This document shows positions 19,835 to 29,397 of a stretch of DNA of 64,000 bases, in pieces; position 1 is the stretch's first letter; every line of letters starts with the position of its first letter. Location of the stretch: the NCBI RefSeq assembly GCF_007994135.1, contig NZ_VLKF01000001.1:744001-808000 (forward strand), in the 5' to 3' direction. The notes under the pieces are model-generated. The model was not told where the DNA came from. It saw only the letters and a program-made list of their open reading frames with translations, and searched no databases. The position numbers were made by a program, and so were the translations under genes. The DNA is from Modestobacter roseus (lineage in GTDB: Bacteria > Actinomycetota > Actinomycetes > Mycobacteriales > Geodermatophilaceae).

Positions 19835-22800
19835 GTGACGCGTCCTCCCGGCACCGAGCAGCGCTCCGCCGGTGGCTGGCTGCGCCGGCTGACCGGCTAC
19901 TGCCTGCGCCACCGCCGTGACCTGGTCGGCGCCTTCGCCGCGGCGCTGGCCGGTTCGGTGATCGCCGCGCTGGTGCCGCTGCTCACCCGGGAGGTCGTCG
20001 ACCGGGTGGTCGCCGGCGCCGAGGACGGCGGTGCCGTGGACGTCACCCCGTTCGTCGTGGCCCTGGTGGTGGCCGGGGCGCTGCGCTTCGCGGCCGGGTT
20101 CGTCCGCCGCTACCTCGCCGGCCGGCTCTCGCTGGACGTGCAGATGGACCTGCGCAGCGACGTGCACACCGCGCTGGCCCGGCTCGACGGCCCCGGCCAG
20201 GACCGGCTGCAGACCGGGCAGGCGGTCAGCCGGTCGATCAGCGACATCACGCTGGTGCAGGGGCTGCTGGCGTTCCTGCCCAACCTGACCGGCAACGCGC
20301 TGCTGTTCGTCGTCTCCCTCGGCGTGATGGCCTGGCTCTCCCCGCTGCTCACGGTGGTCGCCCTGGCCGTCGGGCCGGCGCTGTGGTGGCTGGCGCTGCG
20401 GTCCCGCCGTGACCTCTTCCCGGCCAACTGGGCCGCGCAGCAGCAGGCCGGGGTGCTGGCCGGCGACGTGGAGGCCGCGGTCTCCGGCGTCCGGGTGGTG
20501 AAGGGCTTCGGCCAGGAGGACCGCGAGCTCGACCGGGTCGACGGCGGTGCGCGCACGTTGTTCGGGGCGCGGATGCGGGTGGTGCGCTTCACCGCCCGCT
20601 ACAACCCGCTGCTGCAGGCGGTGCCCGCCCTCGGCCAGGTCGGGGTGCTGGCGCTGGGCGGCTGGCTGGCGCTGCGCGGCTCGATCAGCCTGGGCACGTT
20701 CCTGGCCTTCGCCACCTACCTGGCGGTGCTGGTCTCCCCGGTGCGGCAGCTGGCCGCGGTGCTCACCATCGGGCAGCAGGCCCGGGCCGGGGTGGAGCGG
20801 GTGCTGGAGGTCATCGACACCCACCCGACGCTGGTCAGCGGATCGACGCCGCTGCCCGGCGGGCCGCTGACCGTCGAGCTGGACGAGGTCACCTTCGGCC
20901 ACGACCGCGACCGGCCGGTGCTGGCCGGGGTGTCGCTGCGGATCGAGCCGGGGGAGACCCTGGCCCTGGTGGGCAGCTCGGGGTCGGGGAAGTCCAGCGT
21001 GGTCAGCCTGCTGCCGCGCTTCTACGACGTCGACGCGGGCGCGGTGCGCGTGGGCGGGGTCGACGTCCGCGAGCTGGACACCACCGCACTGCGGGCGGCG
21101 CTGGGCGTGGTCTTCGAGGACAGCTTCCTGTTCTCCGACACGGTGCGCGCCAACATCGCGTTCGGCCGGCCGGACGCCACCGACGCCGAGGTCCGCGCCG
21201 CCGCCCGGGCGGCGCAGGCCGACGGGTTCATCGCGGCGCTGCCGCACGGCTACGACACCGTCGTCGGCGAGCAGGGGCTCACCCTCTCCGGCGGGCAGCG
21301 GCAGCGGATCGCGCTGGCCCGGGCGCTGCTGCCCGACCCGCGGGTGCTGGTGCTCGACGACGCCACCTCCGCGGTCGACGCGGCGGTGGAGGCGCGGATC
21401 CACGCCGCGCTGCGCACCGCCGTGCAGGGCCGGACGACGCTGCTGGTGGCGCACCGCCGGTCGACGCTGGCGCTGGCCGACCGGGTCGCGGTGCTCGACG
21501 CCGGCCGGGTGGCCGACGTCGGCACGGTGGCGGAGCTGGAGGAGCGCTCCCCGCTGTTCCGCGCGCTGCTGTCCGGGTCGGCCGACGACCTGCCCGAGCT
21601 CGAGCCGGCGCCGGTGGGCGGGGTCACCCGGGCGACCTGGCCCGACGTGGCGCCGGCCGCCGAGGACGACGGCCCGCTGCGCGCCGCGGCGAGCTCCATC
21701 GGCGGGCGGGGCTCGGCGATGGCCGCCGCGGCGCCGACCACCCAGCTCAAGGAGCTGGTGCGCCGGCTGCCGCCGACCAGCGACGAGCCCGACGTCCCCG
21801 CCGGGCGGGCCCGGGCGCCCGAACCGGACTTCACCCTCCGTGGGCTGCTGCGCCCGTTCCGCTGGGTGCTCGCCGGTGCGCTCGTGCTGGTGGCCCTGGA
21901 CACCGGCGCGCAGCTCGCCGTCCCGGCGCTGGTGCGGGAGGGCGTCGACGACGGGATCACCGCCGGCTCGCTGCCGCTGCTGCTGGGCATCGCCGGCATC
22001 TCGCTCGCCGTCGTGCTGGCCGACGTCGTCGCCGCCCGGGGCGCGGCCTGGCTGACCGGCCGCACCGGCGAGCGGCTGCTCTACACGCTGCGGGTGAAGA
22101 CCTTCGCCCAGCTGCAGCGGCTCGGGCTGGACTACTACGAGCGCGAGCTCGGCGGCCGGATCATGACCCGGATGACCACCGACGTCGACGCGCTGTCGGC
22201 GTTCCTGCAGAACGGCCTCACCACCGCGCTGATCAGCGTGCTCACGCTGGTCGGGGTGCTGGTCGCGCTGTTCTGGTTCGACGTCGAGCTGGCGCTGGTG
22301 CTGGTGGCCTCGCTGCCGGTGCTGGTGGTCGCCACGGTGTGGTTCAGGTCCCGGTCGGTGCCGGCCTACACCGAGGCCCGCGAGCGGGTCAGCGCCGTCA
22401 ACGCCCGGCTGCAGGAGGACGTCGCGGGGCTGCGGGTCACCCAGGTGTTCGCCCGCGAGGGCCACTCCACGGCGGTCTTCCGGGAGCGGGCACAGGAGTA
22501 CCGCGACGTCCGGCTGCGGGCGCAGCGCTACATCGCCACCTACTTCCCGTTCGTCGAGTTCCTCTCCGAGGTGGCCGCCGCCGCGGTGCTCGCGGTGGGC
22601 GCGGCGCGGCTGACGGCGGGTTCCATCACCCCCGGCGTGCTCATCGCCTTCGTGCTGTACGTGAACACCTTCTTCTCCCCGGTGCAGTCGCTGTCGCAGG
22701 TGTTCGACAGCTACCAGCAGGCCTCGGTCGGGCTGCGCCGGCTGCGCGACCTGCTGCGCACCCCGACGTCCACCCCCGCGGCGGCCGACCCGCGGCCGGT

Positions 22801-23566
22801 GGGCCGGCTGCGCGGGGAGGTGCGGCTGGCCGACGTCACGTTCGCCTACCGCGGGGCCCCGACCCCTGCGCTCCGTGAGGTCTCGCTGACCGTGGCGCCG
22901 GGGGAGACGGTGGCGCTGGTGGGGGAGACCGGGGCGGGGAAGTCGACGGTGGTCAAGCTGGTCGCGCGGTTCTACGACCCGACGTCCGGGGCGGTGTGCG
23001 TCGACGGCGACGACCTGCGGGACCTCGACCTGCTGCAGTACCGCGCGCGGCTGGGCGTCGTCCCGCAGGAGGCGTACCTGTTCTCCGGCACGGTGCGCGA
23101 CGCGATCGCGTACGGCAGGCCCGACGCCACCGACGCGGAGGTGGAGGCGGCGGCCCGCGCGGTCGGCGCGCACGAGATGGTGGCGACGCTGCCGCAGGGC
23201 TACCGCACCCGGGTGGGGGAGCGTGGGCGGTCGCTGTCGGCCGGGCAGCGGCAGCTGATCGCGCTGGCCCGGGCCGAGCTGGTCGACCCCGACGTCCTGC
23301 TGCTCGACGAGGCCACCGCCTCGCTGGACCTGGCCACCGAGGCGGCGGTCACCCGCGCGGCCGATGCCGTCGCGCGCCGGCGGACGACGCTGGTGGTGGC
23401 CCACCGGCTGACGACGGCGGCGCGCGCGGACCGGGTGGCGGTGCTGGACGGCGGGCGGATCGTCGAGGTGGGCACGCACGACGAGCTGCTGGCCGCCGGC
23501 GGCGCCTACGCGGCGCTGTGGGCGGCGTTCACCGCCGACGAGGACGCCGCCCCGCTGCTCACCTGA
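19835..23566 (+). CDS. Single-chain two-half ABC exporter (TMD-NBD-TMD-NBD)
   Basis: A 1243-residue fused exporter with each half containing six predicted membrane helices and an ATPase domain. NBD1 has Walker A LVGSSGSGKSS (about 379), signature LSGGQRQRIALARAL (about 484) and Walker B VLVLDDATSAVD. NBD2 has Walker A LVGETGAGKST (about 1029), signature LSAGQRQLIALARAE (about 1135) and Walker B VLLLDEATASLD. NBD1 has Asp in place of the catalytic Glu, and NBD2 has LSAGQ in place of LSGGQ. Both belong to the same composite site, as in asymmetric heterodimeric exporters. The organisation recalls mycobacterial Rv0194. The start is GTG at 19835. Likely substrates are drugs or lipids, but none is shown. 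Confidence 0.92.
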   Translation: MTRPPGTEQRSAGGWLRRLTGYCLRHRRDLVGAFAAALAGSVIAALVPLLTREVVDRVVAGAEDGGAVDVTPFVVALVVAGALRFAAGFVRRYLAGRLSLDVQMDLRSDVHTALARLDGPGQDRLQTGQAVSRSISDITLVQGLLAFLPNLTGNALLFVVSLGVMAWLSPLLTVVALAVGPALWWLALRSRRDLFPANWAAQQQAGVLAGDVEAAVSGVRVVKGFGQEDRELDRVDGGARTLFGARMRVVRFTARYNPLLQAVPALGQVGVLALGGWLALRGSISLGTFLAFATYLAVLVSPVRQLAAVLTIGQQARAGVERVLEVIDTHPTLVSGSTPLPGGPLTVELDEVTFGHDRDRPVLAGVSLRIEPGETLALVGSSGSGKSSVVSLLPRFYDVDAGAVRVGGVDVRELDTTALRAALGVVFEDSFLFSDTVRANIAFGRPDATDAEVRAAARAAQADGFIAALPHGYDTVVGEQGLTLSGGQRQRIALARALLPDPRVLVLDDATSAVDAAVEARIHAALRTAVQGRTTLLVAHRRSTLALADRVAVLDAGRVADVGTVAELEERSPLFRALLSGSADDLPELEPAPVGGVTRATWPDVAPAAEDDGPLRAAASSIGGRGSAMAAAAPTTQLKELVRRLPPTSDEPDVPAGRARAPEPDFTLRGLLRPFRWVLAGALVLVALDTGAQLAVPALVREGVDDGITAGSLPLLLGIAGISLAVVLADVVAARGAAWLTGRTGERLLYTLRVKTFAQLQRLGLDYYERELGGRIMTRMTTDVDALSAFLQNGLTTALISVLTLVGVLVALFWFDVELALVLVASLPVLVVATVWFRSRSVPAYTEARERVSAVNARLQEDVAGLRVTQVFAREGHSTAVFRERAQEYRDVRLRAQRYIATYFPFVEFLSEVAAAAVLAVGAARLTAGSITPGVLIAFVLYVNTFFSPVQSLSQVFDSYQQASVGLRRLRDLLRTPTSTPAAADPRPVGRLRGEVRLADVTFAYRGAPTPALREVSLTVAPGETVALVGETGAGKSTVVKLVARFYDPTSGAVCVDGDDLRDLDLLQYRARLGVVPQEAYLFSGTVRDAIAYGRPDATDAEVEAAARAVGAHEMVATLPQGYRTRVGERGRSLSAGQRQLIALARAELVDPDVLLLDEATASLDLATEAAVTRAADAVARRRTTLVVAHRLTTAARADRVAVLDGGRIVEVGTHDELLAAGGAYAALWAAFTADEDAAPLLT

Positions 23567-23728
23567 GCCGCGTCGCCGAGCCCCGTGCGGAGCGCGGGAG
23601 CACTGTGCGGTGGGTGCCCGGATGGCGACCGTTCTGGGCAGTGGGCGCACATCGCTCGGGCGGGACGTCGATGGTGCGACTGCTCACCTGACGTTGCAGC
23701 GGAGGGTGGGCGGGGCACAACAGGTCCC

Positions 23729-24850
23729 ATGACGGCGAACACCGCGGACCTGCAGACCGACCGGACGCTGGGCGAGCTCGAGGTGGTGCACCAGTTCACC
23801 GACGGGCCGATGCCGACCGGCGTCTCCGTGTCGCACACCGGCCGGGTGTTCGTGAACTTCCCGAAGTGGGGCGACGACGTGCCGGCCACCGTGGCCGAGA
23901 TCCGTGACGGGCAGGTCGTGGCCTTCCCCGACCAGGCGTGGAACGACCCGTCCGGCGACGACGACCGCGGGGCCTTCGTCAGCGTGCAGAGCATCGTCGT
24001 CGACCCCGCCGACCGGCTGTGGGTGCTCGACACCGGCTCACCGCTGTTCCAGCCCACCCAGGTCGGCGGGCCCAAGCTGGTCTGCGTCGACCTCGCCACC
24101 GACACCGTCGTGCAGACCATCGTCTTCCCGCGCGAGGTCGCGCTGGAGACCACCTACCTCAACGACGTCCGGTTCGACCTGCGTCGCGGCGAGGCCGGCA
24201 TCGCCTACATCACCGACTCGGCCGACTCCGGGGAGAACGCGATCATCGTGGTCGACCTGGCCAGTGGCGAGGTCTGGCGGCGGCTGCGCGACCACCCCTC
24301 GACCAAGGCGCAGGTGCCCCCGGAGCTGCTCCTCATGGTCGAGGGCCGGCCGTTCCTGGAGCAGCCCGAGCCCGACGCCCAGCCCCAGCCGGTTGCGATG
24401 GGCGCCGACGGCATCGCCATCTCCGCCGACGGCGCCCGGCTCTGGTACTGCCCGCTGGCGTCGCGGCACTGGTACAGCGTCGCCACCGACGCGCTGGTCG
24501 ACCGCGCGCAGGACGACGCGGCGGTCGCCGCCACCGTCGTCGACGAGGGCGACAAGGGCTGCGCCGGCGACGGCCTGGAGACCGATGACGCCGGCAATCT
24601 CTACGCCACCGCCGGCGAGCAGAACGCGATCGTGCGCCGCCGGCCTGACGGGACGATGGAGACCGTCGTGCACGACCCGCGGCTGCTGTGGCCCGACACC
24701 ATGTCCGTCGCCACCGACGGCCACCTCTACGTCACCGCCAACCAGCTGCACCGCCAGTCCCGTTACAGCGGCGGTACCGACCTGCGCCGCTTCCCCTACG
24801 TCCTGTTCCGCACGCCGATCGGCGCCGGCCCCGTGCTGCTCCGCCGGTGA
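23729..24850 (+). CDS. MRJP/yellow-type beta-propeller protein
   Basis: A 373-residue propeller resembling the major royal jelly protein / yellow family (SMP-30-like fold). Landmarks are MPTGVSVSHTGRVFVNFPKW, VDPADRLWVLDTGSP, TTYLNDVRFDLRRGEAGIAYITDS, DGIAISADGARLWYCPL and HLYVTANQLHRQ. Bacterial members are often labelled L-dopachrome tautomerase-related or gluconolactonase-like; activity is unproven. There is no signal peptide, so it is probably cytoplasmic. The ATG at 23729 is followed directly by the conserved part. It stands alone between the exporter and the Nif3-like gene. Confidence 0.82.
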   Translation: MTANTADLQTDRTLGELEVVHQFTDGPMPTGVSVSHTGRVFVNFPKWGDDVPATVAEIRDGQVVAFPDQAWNDPSGDDDRGAFVSVQSIVVDPADRLWVLDTGSPLFQPTQVGGPKLVCVDLATDTVVQTIVFPREVALETTYLNDVRFDLRRGEAGIAYITDSADSGENAIIVVDLASGEVWRRLRDHPSTKAQVPPELLLMVEGRPFLEQPEPDAQPQPVAMGADGIAISADGARLWYCPLASRHWYSVATDALVDRAQDDAAVAATVVDEGDKGCAGDGLETDDAGNLYATAGEQNAIVRRRPDGTMETVVHDPRLLWPDTMSVATDGHLYVTANQLHRQSRYSGGTDLRRFPYVLFRTPIGAGPVLLRR

Positions 24851-25013
24851 GCCCGGCCCTCCTGCGGCGCGGACCGCTCCCGGTGCATCCGGACCGGGCC
24901 CGGCGCACGAACGCCGCACGATGACCACCACCTCCGAGGGACGTCACACCCTCGATACGTCGCGCACAACAGGCCGCCGCGCGCGGGCTGACCTACAGTC
25001 CGAGACCGTGGCC

Positions 25014-26204
25014 ATGCCGGTGGGTGACGACGAGACGACGATCCGACAGCTGCCGCTGCCCGGGGCACCGCTGGCCGAGGTGGTGGCGGCCCTCGAGTCC
25101 CGCTACGACCCGGCGCTGGCCGAGAGCTGGGACGCCGTCGGCCTGGTGTGCGGCGACCCCGCGGAGACCGTCCGCTCGGTGCTGTTCGCCGTCGACCCGA
25201 CCGCGGCCGTGGTCGACGAGGCGATCGCCACCGGCGCCGACCTGGTGGTGACCCACCACCCGCTGCTGCTGACCCCGGTGCACGGCGTCCCGGCCGACGA
25301 CGCCAAGGGCCGGCTGGTGCACCGGCTGATCCGCGCCGGCATCGGGCTGTTCGCCGCGCACACCAACGCGGACCGCGCCGCCGACCACGGGGTCAGCGAC
25401 GCCCTGGCCGCGGCGCTCGGGTTGGCCGACACCCGCCCGCTGGAGGCGGTGGGCGCTCCCCGGACCGACACCCTGGTCGCCTTCGTCCCGGTGGCCGGCG
25501 CCGACCGGCTGGCCGACGCGCTGTCCGCGGCCGGCGCCGGGGTGATGGGCGACTACACCCGCTGCGTCTGGCAGACCACCGGCACCGGCTCCTTCATCCC
25601 CGGTGGGGAGGCGCACCCGGCGATCGGCTCGCAGGGCCGGCTGGAACGGGTCGCCGAGGCCCGCCTGGAGATGGTCGTACCGCGGGACCGCCGGGCGGAC
25701 GTGCTGCGCGCGCTCCAGGAGTGGCACCCCTACGAGGACCCGGGCTACGCCTTCTTCGAGAACTCGGCGACGCCCTCCCGGGCAGGTCTCGGCCGGGTCG
25801 GCGAGCTGGCCGAGCCGATCACGCTCCGCCAGTTCGCCGAGCGGGTCGCCCGGGTGCTGCCGGCCACGCCGGGCGGGGTCCGGGTCGCCGGTGACCCCGA
25901 CCGTCCGGTGCGCACCGTCGCCGTCTGCGGCGGCAGCGGCGGGTCGCTGCTGGGTGCGGCGACCGCCGCCGGCGCCGACGTCCTCCTGACCAGCGACCTG
26001 AAGCACCACGCGGTGTCCGACGCGCTGGAGACCCCCGGCCCGGCGCTGGTCGACGTCGCGCACTACGCCTCGGAGTGGCCGTGGCTGTCGGTGGCCGGCG
26101 AGCTGCTGGCGCGTGACCTCGGTGGCCGGGTGCAGGTCGCGGTCTCCGAGCACCGCACCGACCCGTGGACCTGGCACGTGCCGAACCCGGCAGACGATCG
26201 CTGA
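25014..26204 (+). CDS. Nif3-like dinuclear metal centre protein
   Basis: A 396-residue member of the Nif3/YbgI family that forms hexameric rings with a two-metal site. Motifs seen: WDAVGLVCGDP near residue 40, VVTHHPLLLTPV (metal histidines) near 80, AAHTNADRAADHGVSDALA near 115, and GSGGSLLGAATAAGADVLLT with DVAHYASEW near the C-terminus. The middle insertion carries the PII-like domain typical of long Nif3 proteins. The start is ATG at 25014, with an in-frame GTG at 25008 as an alternative. It matches Rv2230c, and the next two genes match Rv2229c and Rv2228c, so this is a conserved actinobacterial cluster. Its reaction is unknown (GTP cyclohydrolase-like activity has been proposed). Confidence 0.9.
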   Translation: MPVGDDETTIRQLPLPGAPLAEVVAALESRYDPALAESWDAVGLVCGDPAETVRSVLFAVDPTAAVVDEAIATGADLVVTHHPLLLTPVHGVPADDAKGRLVHRLIRAGIGLFAAHTNADRAADHGVSDALAAALGLADTRPLEAVGAPRTDTLVAFVPVAGADRLADALSAAGAGVMGDYTRCVWQTTGTGSFIPGGEAHPAIGSQGRLERVAEARLEMVVPRDRRADVLRALQEWHPYEDPGYAFFENSATPSRAGLGRVGELAEPITLRQFAERVARVLPATPGGVRVAGDPDRPVRTVAVCGGSGGSLLGAATAAGADVLLTSDLKHHAVSDALETPGPALVDVAHYASEWPWLSVAGELLARDLGGRVQVAVSEHRTDPWTWHVPNPADDR

Positions 26205-26250
26205 CCCACCCGCCGCCGTCCCGGGGCTCGGGACGGCGCGGGTAGTCGAA

Positions 26251-26306
26251 GGGCCCCCGTGCCCCCCACCACTCGCAGGCTCGCGGTGGGACCCTGCACG
26301 GGGGCC
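26251..26306. repeat. Long-hairpin repeat (family C), copy 2
   Basis: Outer arms GGGCCCCCGTGC and GCACGGGGGCC, inner CCCACC and GCGGTGGG around CTCGCAGGCTC. The outer arm differs from copy 1 (CGTGC instead of TCGC) but both sides change together, so pairing is kept. It lies after the Nif3-like gene and 33 bases before the next gene. Confidence 0.8.
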
Positions 26307-26339
26307 GACGAGCACGGACGAGCCCGGTAGGTTGATGGC

Positions 26340-27080
26340 GTGCAGGCTGACCACTTCGACCAGCAGAAGCTGCTGGCTCTCGCCGCGGAGGACGTCGCCC
26401 TCGCGCAACTCGCCCACCGCCGGCGGACCCTTCCCGAGCTCGCCGCCGTCGAGGCCGCGCTGGAGGCCCAGCGGACCGCGTCCGACGACGCCGTCCGCGC
26501 CGAGACCGGCGTCCGCGACCTGGACCGCGAGCAGAAGCGGCTGGAGAGCGACGTCGACACCGTGCGCCAGCGGGCCGACCGCGACCAGCAGCGGATCGAC
26601 TCCGGGGGCGCGACGCCCAAGGAGATCACCGGGCTGCAGCACGAGCTGGAGTCGCTGCAGCGCCGGCAGGGCGACCTCGAGGACCAGGTGCTCGAGCTGA
26701 TGGAGCGCCGGGAGGCCGCCGACAGCGCGCTGGCCGCCGCGCAGGCCGCGGAGGCCGCGGCCCGCACCGAGCAGGAGCGCGCCGAGGAGGCGCGCGACGC
26801 CGCGCTGGCCCAGATCGCCGAGGGCGAGCAGCAGCACACCGCGAAGCGCGCCGAGATCGCCGCCACCGTCCCGGCCGACCTGCTCAAGCTCTACGACCGG
26901 GTCGCCGGGCAGACCGGCAGCACGGGTGCGGCCGAGCTCAAGGCCCGCCGCTGCCAGGGCTGCCGGATCGAGTTCTACGGTGCCGAGCTCGCCGGGTACC
27001 GCAAGGCCGACCCGCACACGGTGATCCGCTGCGAGAACTGCGGCCGGGTGCTGGTCCGCACTGCCGAGTCCGGCCTGTGA
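26340..27080 (+). CDS. Coiled-coil C4 zinc-ribbon protein (DUF164/CT398-like)
   Basis: A 246-residue protein with a long coiled coil (about residues 15-170, rich in Glu, Gln, Arg and Ala heptads) and a C-terminal zinc ribbon with CQGC and CENC pairs (about 206-236). It matches Rv2229c and chlamydial CT398. Related proteins have been linked to flagellar and type III components or nucleic acid binding, but its role in actinobacteria is open. The start is GTG at 26340. It lies between Nif3-like and RNase H genes in a conserved order, followed by a family B repeat. Confidence 0.88.
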   Translation: MQADHFDQQKLLALAAEDVALAQLAHRRRTLPELAAVEAALEAQRTASDDAVRAETGVRDLDREQKRLESDVDTVRQRADRDQQRIDSGGATPKEITGLQHELESLQRRQGDLEDQVLELMERREAADSALAAAQAAEAAARTEQERAEEARDAALAQIAEGEQQHTAKRAEIAATVPADLLKLYDRVAGQTGSTGAAELKARRCQGCRIEFYGAELAGYRKADPHTVIRCENCGRVLVRTAESGL

Positions 27081-27093
27081 GGACGACGACGGG

Positions 27094-27139
27094 CGAGCGA
27101 GCATCGCAGGGAGCGCCAGCGACCGAGGAGCGGAACGAG
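27094..27139 (+). repeat. Intergenic 46-bp repeat (family B), copy 2
   Basis: Identical over 46 bases to the minus-strand stretch at 4974-5023. It lies in sense orientation in the 82-base gap between the zinc-ribbon gene and the RNase H fusion. The end of the element (GAGGAGCGGAACGAG) is purine-rich and close to the next start codon, as in the fabD-fabH gap. Confidence 0.85.
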
Positions 27140-27162
27140 CCCGGAGCCGAACGGATGACGCT

Positions 27163-28278
27163 GTGACCTCGCGCAAGCTGATCATCGAGGCGGACGGCGG
27201 GTCGCGGGGCAACCCGGGGCCGGCCGGCTACGGCGCCCTCGTCCGCGACGCCGAGACCGGTCGGGTGCTCGCCGAGCGCGCCGAGTCGGTCGGGCGTGCC
27301 ACCAACAACGTGGCCGAGTACGGGGGCCTGGTCGCCGGGCTGCAGGCCGCCCTCGACCTCGACCCGACGGCGAGCGTCGAGGTCCGGATGGACTCCAAGC
27401 TGGTCGTCGAGCAGATGTCCGGGCGCTGGAAGATCAAGCACCCGGACATGCAGAAGCTTGCCGTCCAGGCCCGGGACATCGCCCGCCAGCTGGGCCCGGT
27501 CCGCTACACCTGGGTGCCGCGGGCGCAGAACGGCGCCGCCGACGCGCTGGCCAACAGCGCGATGGACGGCAAGCCGGTGCGCCGCGACCTGGCCGCGGAG
27601 CCGGTGGTCGTCGAGGACGACGTGCAGCCGGCCGAAGCTGTCCTCGACCCGCCCTCGACCACCCCAACCGTCACGACGGTCACCCACCTGCTGCGGCACG
27701 GGCGCACCGAGCACACCCCGGAACGTCGTTACAGCGGCAGCAGCGACCTGCCGTTGTCCCAGCTCGGACGCGCGGACGCCGAGGCCGCGGCCCGCCACCT
27801 CGCCGGCCGGGGCATCGACGTCATCGTCAGCTCACCGCTGCAGCGCACCCGGCAGACCGCCGAGGCCGCCGCCGCGGTGCTGGGCGTCCCGGTGGAGGTC
27901 GACACCGACCTGCGCGAGCTGGACTTCGGCGCCTGGGAGGGGCTGACCGCCGACGAGGCGCGCCAGAAGAGCCCGCTGGCCTACCGCCGCTGGTCCGGCG
28001 CCACCGACGTCCGCCCGCCCGGCGGGGAGTCGATCGCCGACGTCTCCGCGCGGGTCGCCCGGGCGCGCGCCCGCATCCTCGAGCGGCACGCCGGGAAGAC
28101 GGTGCTGCTGGTCAGCCACGTCACCCCGATCAAGCTGCTGCTGGCCGCCGGGCTGGGCGTGGGCGACGAGATCGTGCACCGGGTGTTCCTCGAGGCCGCG
28201 TCGCTCTCGACGGTCACCTGGGCCTCCGACGGCCGCACGACGGTGCGGCTGGTCAACGACACCAGCCACCTGAGCTGA
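27163..28278 (+). CDS. Bifunctional RNase HI / histidine phosphatase (Rv2228c-like)
   Basis: A 371-residue fusion. Residues 1-140 are an RNase HI-type domain with acidic metal residues in IIEADGGSRGNPGPAGYG, NNVAEYGGLVAGL, VEVRMDSKLVVEQM and RAQNGAADALANSAM; it removes RNA from RNA-DNA hybrids. Residues about 165-371 are a histidine phosphatase with HLLRHGRTEHT (nucleophile His), SSPLQRTRQTAEAAA, ELDFGAWEGLT and LLVSHVTPIK. In M. tuberculosis the C-terminal half is reported as an alpha-ribazole/acid phosphatase (CobC-like). The start is GTG at 27163. A four-codon ATG-to-TGA micro-frame at 27155-27166 overlaps the start, which might affect initiation. Confidence 0.93.
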   Translation: MTSRKLIIEADGGSRGNPGPAGYGALVRDAETGRVLAERAESVGRATNNVAEYGGLVAGLQAALDLDPTASVEVRMDSKLVVEQMSGRWKIKHPDMQKLAVQARDIARQLGPVRYTWVPRAQNGAADALANSAMDGKPVRRDLAAEPVVVEDDVQPAEAVLDPPSTTPTVTTVTHLLRHGRTEHTPERRYSGSSDLPLSQLGRADAEAAARHLAGRGIDVIVSSPLQRTRQTAEAAAAVLGVPVEVDTDLRELDFGAWEGLTADEARQKSPLAYRRWSGATDVRPPGGESIADVSARVARARARILERHAGKTVLLVSHVTPIKLLLAAGLGVGDEIVHRVFLEAASLSTVTWASDGRTTVRLVNDTSHLS

Positions 28279-28350
28279 ACCGGGAAGCCGGAGCCCGACC
28301 GTTCCGTTGTACGTCCCGGTAGCGAGAGCCCGCACGACACTGGAGTCCGC

Positions 28351-29376
28351 GTGACCCTGACCACCCCTGACCGCACCGGCCTGACCGGCGACCGCAGCAT
28401 GTCCCCGGCCGAGTACGGGGCGTGGGCCGCCGAGGTGCGCCGGCTGGCCGACGAGCGCGGCGCCGTCGTCCTGGCGCACAACTACCAGGTGCCCGAGATC
28501 CAGGACGTCGCCCACTTCACCGGCGACTCGCTCTACCTGTCCCGGGTGGCGGCCGAGACCGACGCCCGGGAGATCGTCTTCTGCGGCGTCCACTTCATGG
28601 CCGAGACGGCGAAGATCCTCTCGCCGGAGAAGACCGTGCTGCTGCCCGACCACGCGGCCGGCTGCTCGCTGGCCGACTCGATCACCGCCGCGCAGCTGCG
28701 CGAGTGGAAGGCCGAGCACCCGGGCGCCGTCGTCGTCAGCTACGTGAACACCACGGCGGCGGTGAAGGCCGAGACCGACATCTGCTGCACCAGCTCCAAC
28801 GCCGCCGACGTCGTCCGCTCGATCCCGGCCGACACCGAGATCCTGTTCTGCCCCGACCAGTTCCTCGGCGCGCACGTCAAGCGGGTCACCGGGCGCGAGA
28901 ACATCCGCATCTGGGCGGGGGAGTGCCACGTGCACGCCGGCATCAGCCCCAGCGACGTCCGCGCGCAGATCGCTGCCCACCCCGACGCGGAGGTGCTGGT
29001 GCACCCCGAGTGCGGCTGCACCACCTCCGTCCTCGACCTGGTCAGCCACGGTGACCTGCCCGCCGACCGCACCCGGGTGCTCTCCACCGGCGGCATGGTC
29101 GACGCCGCGGCCGCCACCCGCGCCCCGCAGGTGCTGGTCGCCACCGAGCTCGGCATCCTGCATCAGCTGCGCGCGGTCAACAGCGGCACGGAGTTCCTGC
29201 CGATGAACGACCAGGCGGCCTGCCGCTACATGAAGATGATCACCCCGGCCAAGCTGCTGCACACGCTGCGCACCGGCGAGGGTGCGGTCGACGTCGGCCC
29301 CGACGTCGCCGCCCGCGCCCGCCGCGCAGTGGAGGCGATGGTCGCCATCGGCGAGCCCGGCCGCGGCGGCGAGTGA
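28351..29376 (+). CDS. nadA: Quinolinate synthase
   Basis: A 341-residue 4Fe-4S enzyme that condenses iminoaspartate with dihydroxyacetone phosphate to give quinolinate for NAD synthesis. The three cluster cysteines are in [20 protein letters not shown] and [11 protein letters not shown]. The N-terminal [20 protein letters not shown] is diagnostic. The start is GTG at 28351, in an unusual position: nadB and nadC, which normally follow nadA in actinobacteria, are absent here. The next genes lie on the other strand. It therefore appears as a lone nadA, or the partners lie elsewhere. Confidence 0.95.
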   Translation: MTLTTPDRTGLTGDRSMSPAEYGAWAAEVRRLADERGAVVLAHNYQVPEIQDVAHFTGDSLYLSRVAAETDAREIVFCGVHFMAETAKILSPEKTVLLPDHAAGCSLADSITAAQLREWKAEHPGAVVVSYVNTTAAVKAETDICCTSSNAADVVRSIPADTEILFCPDQFLGAHVKRVTGRENIRIWAGECHVHAGISPSDVRAQIAAHPDAEVLVHPECGCTTSVLDLVSHGDLPADRTRVLSTGGMVDAAAATRAPQVLVATELGILHQLRAVNSGTEFLPMNDQAACRYMKMITPAKLLHTLRTGEGAVDVGPDVAARARRAVEAMVAIGEPGRGGE

Positions 29377-29397
29377 CCCGACCGGCAGGCGCGCGGG

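Noticed and set aside
18005-23650. A very long open frame opposite the FUSC and ABC genes
   Set aside because: Its translation is low-complexity Arg/Gly/Pro/Ala sequence expected from GC-rich antisense frames, and both real genes have clear domains in their own frames.
26240-26250. GGGTAG near 26241 as another stress-sigma promoter
   Set aside because: No GGTGT-like -35 occurs 14-17 bases upstream.
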